Source: Silvimonas iriomotensis (GTDB lineage: Bacteria > Pseudomonadota > Gammaproteobacteria > Burkholderiales > Chitinibacteraceae). From it: a stretch of 64,000 bases of DNA. The translations under genes were made by a program, and so were the position numbers. The notes below the pieces were generated by a model. It was given only the letters and a program-made list of their open reading frames with translations, was not told the DNA's origin and did not search any database. This document shows positions 62,833-64,000 of the stretch, in pieces. Position 1 is the stretch's first letter; the number at the start of each line of letters is the position of its first letter. The stretch spans positions 62,001-126,000 of the forward strand of contig NZ_BMLX01000005.1 of assembly GCF_014645535.1 (NCBI RefSeq), in the 5' to 3' direction.

Positions 62833-63429
62833 ATGACCCGTTTTCTGATCATCAACGGCGGTAAACAGTTTGGCCATTCCGCCGGCGAACTCAATCGCAC
62901 CCTGGCCGCATTTGCCGAGAAAACCCTGAAAGACTTCCAGTTTGAAGTCGAGACCACCTTCGTTGATGGCGGGTATGACGTTGAAGCCGAAATCGAAAAA
63001 TTCCTGCGCGCCGATGTGGTGATCTACCAGATGCCCGGCTGGTGGATGGGCGCACCGTGGACGCTGAAAAAGTACATGGACGAAGTGTTCACCGCTGGCC
63101 ACGGCCGCCTGTACGCCAGCGATGGCCGCAGCCGCAGCGATGCCAGCCTGAAATACGGTTCCGGCGGGCTGATTCAGGGCAAGCAGTACATGTTGTCGCT
63201 GACCTGGAACGCGCCGATGGAGGCGTTTACCGATCCGGCACAGTTCTTTGAAGGCGTGGGCGTGGATGGCGTTTATCTGCCGTTCCACAAGGCCAACCAG
63301 TTCCTGGGCATGTCACCCTTGCCCACGTTTATCTGCAATGATGTGATCAAGGCGCCCGCCGTTGCGGCGGATATCGACCGTTATTACGCGCATCTGGCCA
63401 CTTTGTTTGCCCCGGCCAGTCGCGCCTGA
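62833..63429 (+). CDS. mdaB: NAD(P)H quinone reductase MdaB-like
   Basis: 198-aa flavodoxin-fold enzyme that reduces quinones by two electrons. FLIINGGKQFGHSAGELNRT is the FMN/FAD phosphate-binding start, YQMPGWWMGAPWTLKKYMDE the conserved middle motif, and YMLSLTWNAPMEAFTDPAQF the end. Followed by a YgiN-like gene, the same mdaB-ygiN pairing as in E. coli. Confidence 0.93.
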   Translation: MTRFLIINGGKQFGHSAGELNRTLAAFAEKTLKDFQFEVETTFVDGGYDVEAEIEKFLRADVVIYQMPGWWMGAPWTLKKYMDEVFTAGHGRLYASDGRSRSDASLKYGSGGLIQGKQYMLSLTWNAPMEAFTDPAQFFEGVGVDGVYLPFHKANQFLGMSPLPTFICNDVIKAPAVAADIDRYYAHLATLFAPASRA

Positions 63430-63450
63430 TCCTTGTTTGTGGAGAAACCC

Positions 63451-63759
63451 ATGCTGACTGTTGTTGCCATCATCAAGGCCCGCCCGGGCCAGCGCGAGAA
63501 ACTGCTGGAGGCGTTTGCGAAGATCATCCCTGCGGTGCTGCAGGAAGAAGGCTGCGGCGCCTACGCGCCCATGGTCGATGCCGTGACGCAGGCCGCCTTC
63601 CAGACGACCTCGCCCGACACCGTGTTCATGCTGGAACAATGGGAAACCATTGCGCATCTGGAGGCGCATATGACCGCGCCGCATATGCTGACGCACCGTG
63701 AAGCGACCAAAGACCTGGTCGAAGGCGCGTCCATCCACATCCTCACGCCGGGGCTGTAA
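63451..63759 (+). CDS. YgiN-like antibiotic biosynthesis monooxygenase-fold protein
   Basis: 102 aa, ABM ferredoxin-like dimer fold: MLTVVAIIKARPGQREKLLE, then TVFMLEQWETIAHLEAHMTA. GGAG is 6 bp before the ATG. It likely works with MdaB in a quinol/semiquinone redox cycle. Confidence 0.9.
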   Translation: MLTVVAIIKARPGQREKLLEAFAKIIPAVLQEEGCGAYAPMVDAVTQAAFQTTSPDTVFMLEQWETIAHLEAHMTAPHMLTHREATKDLVEGASIHILTPGL

Positions 63760-63783
63760 ACACCCGCCCCGGCTGGCCGGCGG

Positions 63784-64000
63784 TCAGTCTTGCGTCATCA
63801 GGCTCAGGCTGCCATCGGTATTCACTGCCACGCTCAAGGCTTCATAGCCCGGCACGCGGGTGTGGGCGGTGTCCATGGGGTGGCTGTGGGTGGCGGTGAT
63901 CACCACCACCGTCGCCCCTGCGGCTTCAGCGCCGGCAATCCCCGCCGGCGCATCTTCAAACACCACGCAATGCGCCGGGTTCACGCCCAGCTTGCGCGCG
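63784..64000 (-). CDS. HAD-superfamily hydrolase, C-terminal part (5' end off the window)
   Basis: The frame is open to the right edge. It contains HAD motif IV (HCVVFEDAPAGIAGAEAAGA) with the paired acidic residues, and a C-terminal substrate-domain remnant. Probably a beta-phosphoglucomutase- or phosphatase-like subfamily IA enzyme; motifs I-III are outside the window. Confidence 0.85.
   Translation of the reverse strand, partial: ARKLGVNPAHCVVFEDAPAGIAGAEAAGATVVVITATHSHPMDTAHTRVPGYEALSVAVNTDGSLSLMTQD

Overview
The window looks like chromosomal DNA of a facultatively anaerobic, motile, Gram-negative betaproteobacterium, possibly of the Neisseriales/Chromobacteriaceae type. Grounds for this are high GC, Nar-type nitrate respiration, RelA, WaaF (LPS core), FlhF/FlhG and an Mla/MCE lipid-transport operon. 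The genus-level guess is inference only.

Layout. 1-6269 (-): first nitrate reductase operon narGHJI (narI cut by the window edge). 6479-12720: a phospholipase-D lipoprotein, a secreted unknown, a 64-aa protein, narK1, a small molybdopterin-fold protein and an aldo/keto reductase. 12806-13444: a TetR regulator divergent from the reductase. 13707-17251: an AT-rich island that I read as a decayed Tn7-like transposon. It has TGT...ACA termini, a GTACA 5-bp target duplication, clustered repeats at both ends, a TnsA-like endonuclease cut by a scrambled IS21 remnant, an AlpA-like regulator and one membrane-protein cargo gene. 17374-18465: glyoxalase-fold protein plus WYL regulator. 18896-21556: zinc uptake operon (His-rich peptide, znuC, znuB, znuA), bracketed by two copies of an unusual heptamer-repeat element whose 71-bp cores lie in opposite orientation. 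21925-29645: MocR regulator, acetyltransferase, thioesterase, RhlE-type helicase, a possible structured RNA, ilvE, a zinc-finger protein and waaF. 29874-32307: flhF-flhG. 32325-35832: an STAS-MlaE / ATPase / MCE / lipoprotein operon. 35982-48550: relA, a secreted unknown, DUF1007-nicO metal exporter pair, pyk, tRNA-Arg(CCU), an NHL-propeller lipoprotein, a prolyl oligopeptidase, arsC-ogt and a DMT transporter. 49031-58671 (+): second nitrate cluster narK2-narG2-narH2-narJ2-narI2-parvulin. 58676-64000: CHASE-PAS-PAS-GGDEF-EAL protein, an LprI/MliC lysozyme-inhibitor fusion, mdaB-ygiN and a HAD hydrolase cut by the edge.

How it fits together. The two Nar sets encode a complete quinol-nitrate respiratory enzyme (NarGHI), its chaperone NarJ and nitrate/nitrite carriers NarK. 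narG1 and narK1 share a 10-mer, GGACTAGTTC, about 130 bp upstream of each start, which suggests a common regulator. The second set is organised differently: narK2 is first, a parvulin follows narI2, and about 680 bp of repetitive DNA separates narG2 from narH2 where operon 1 has a 4-bp overlap. The most notable non-obvious features are the bounded Tn7-like remnant, the heptamer elements with inverted cores around the zinc operon, and a FlhG that keeps its FlhF-activating motif but lacks the P-loop lysine.
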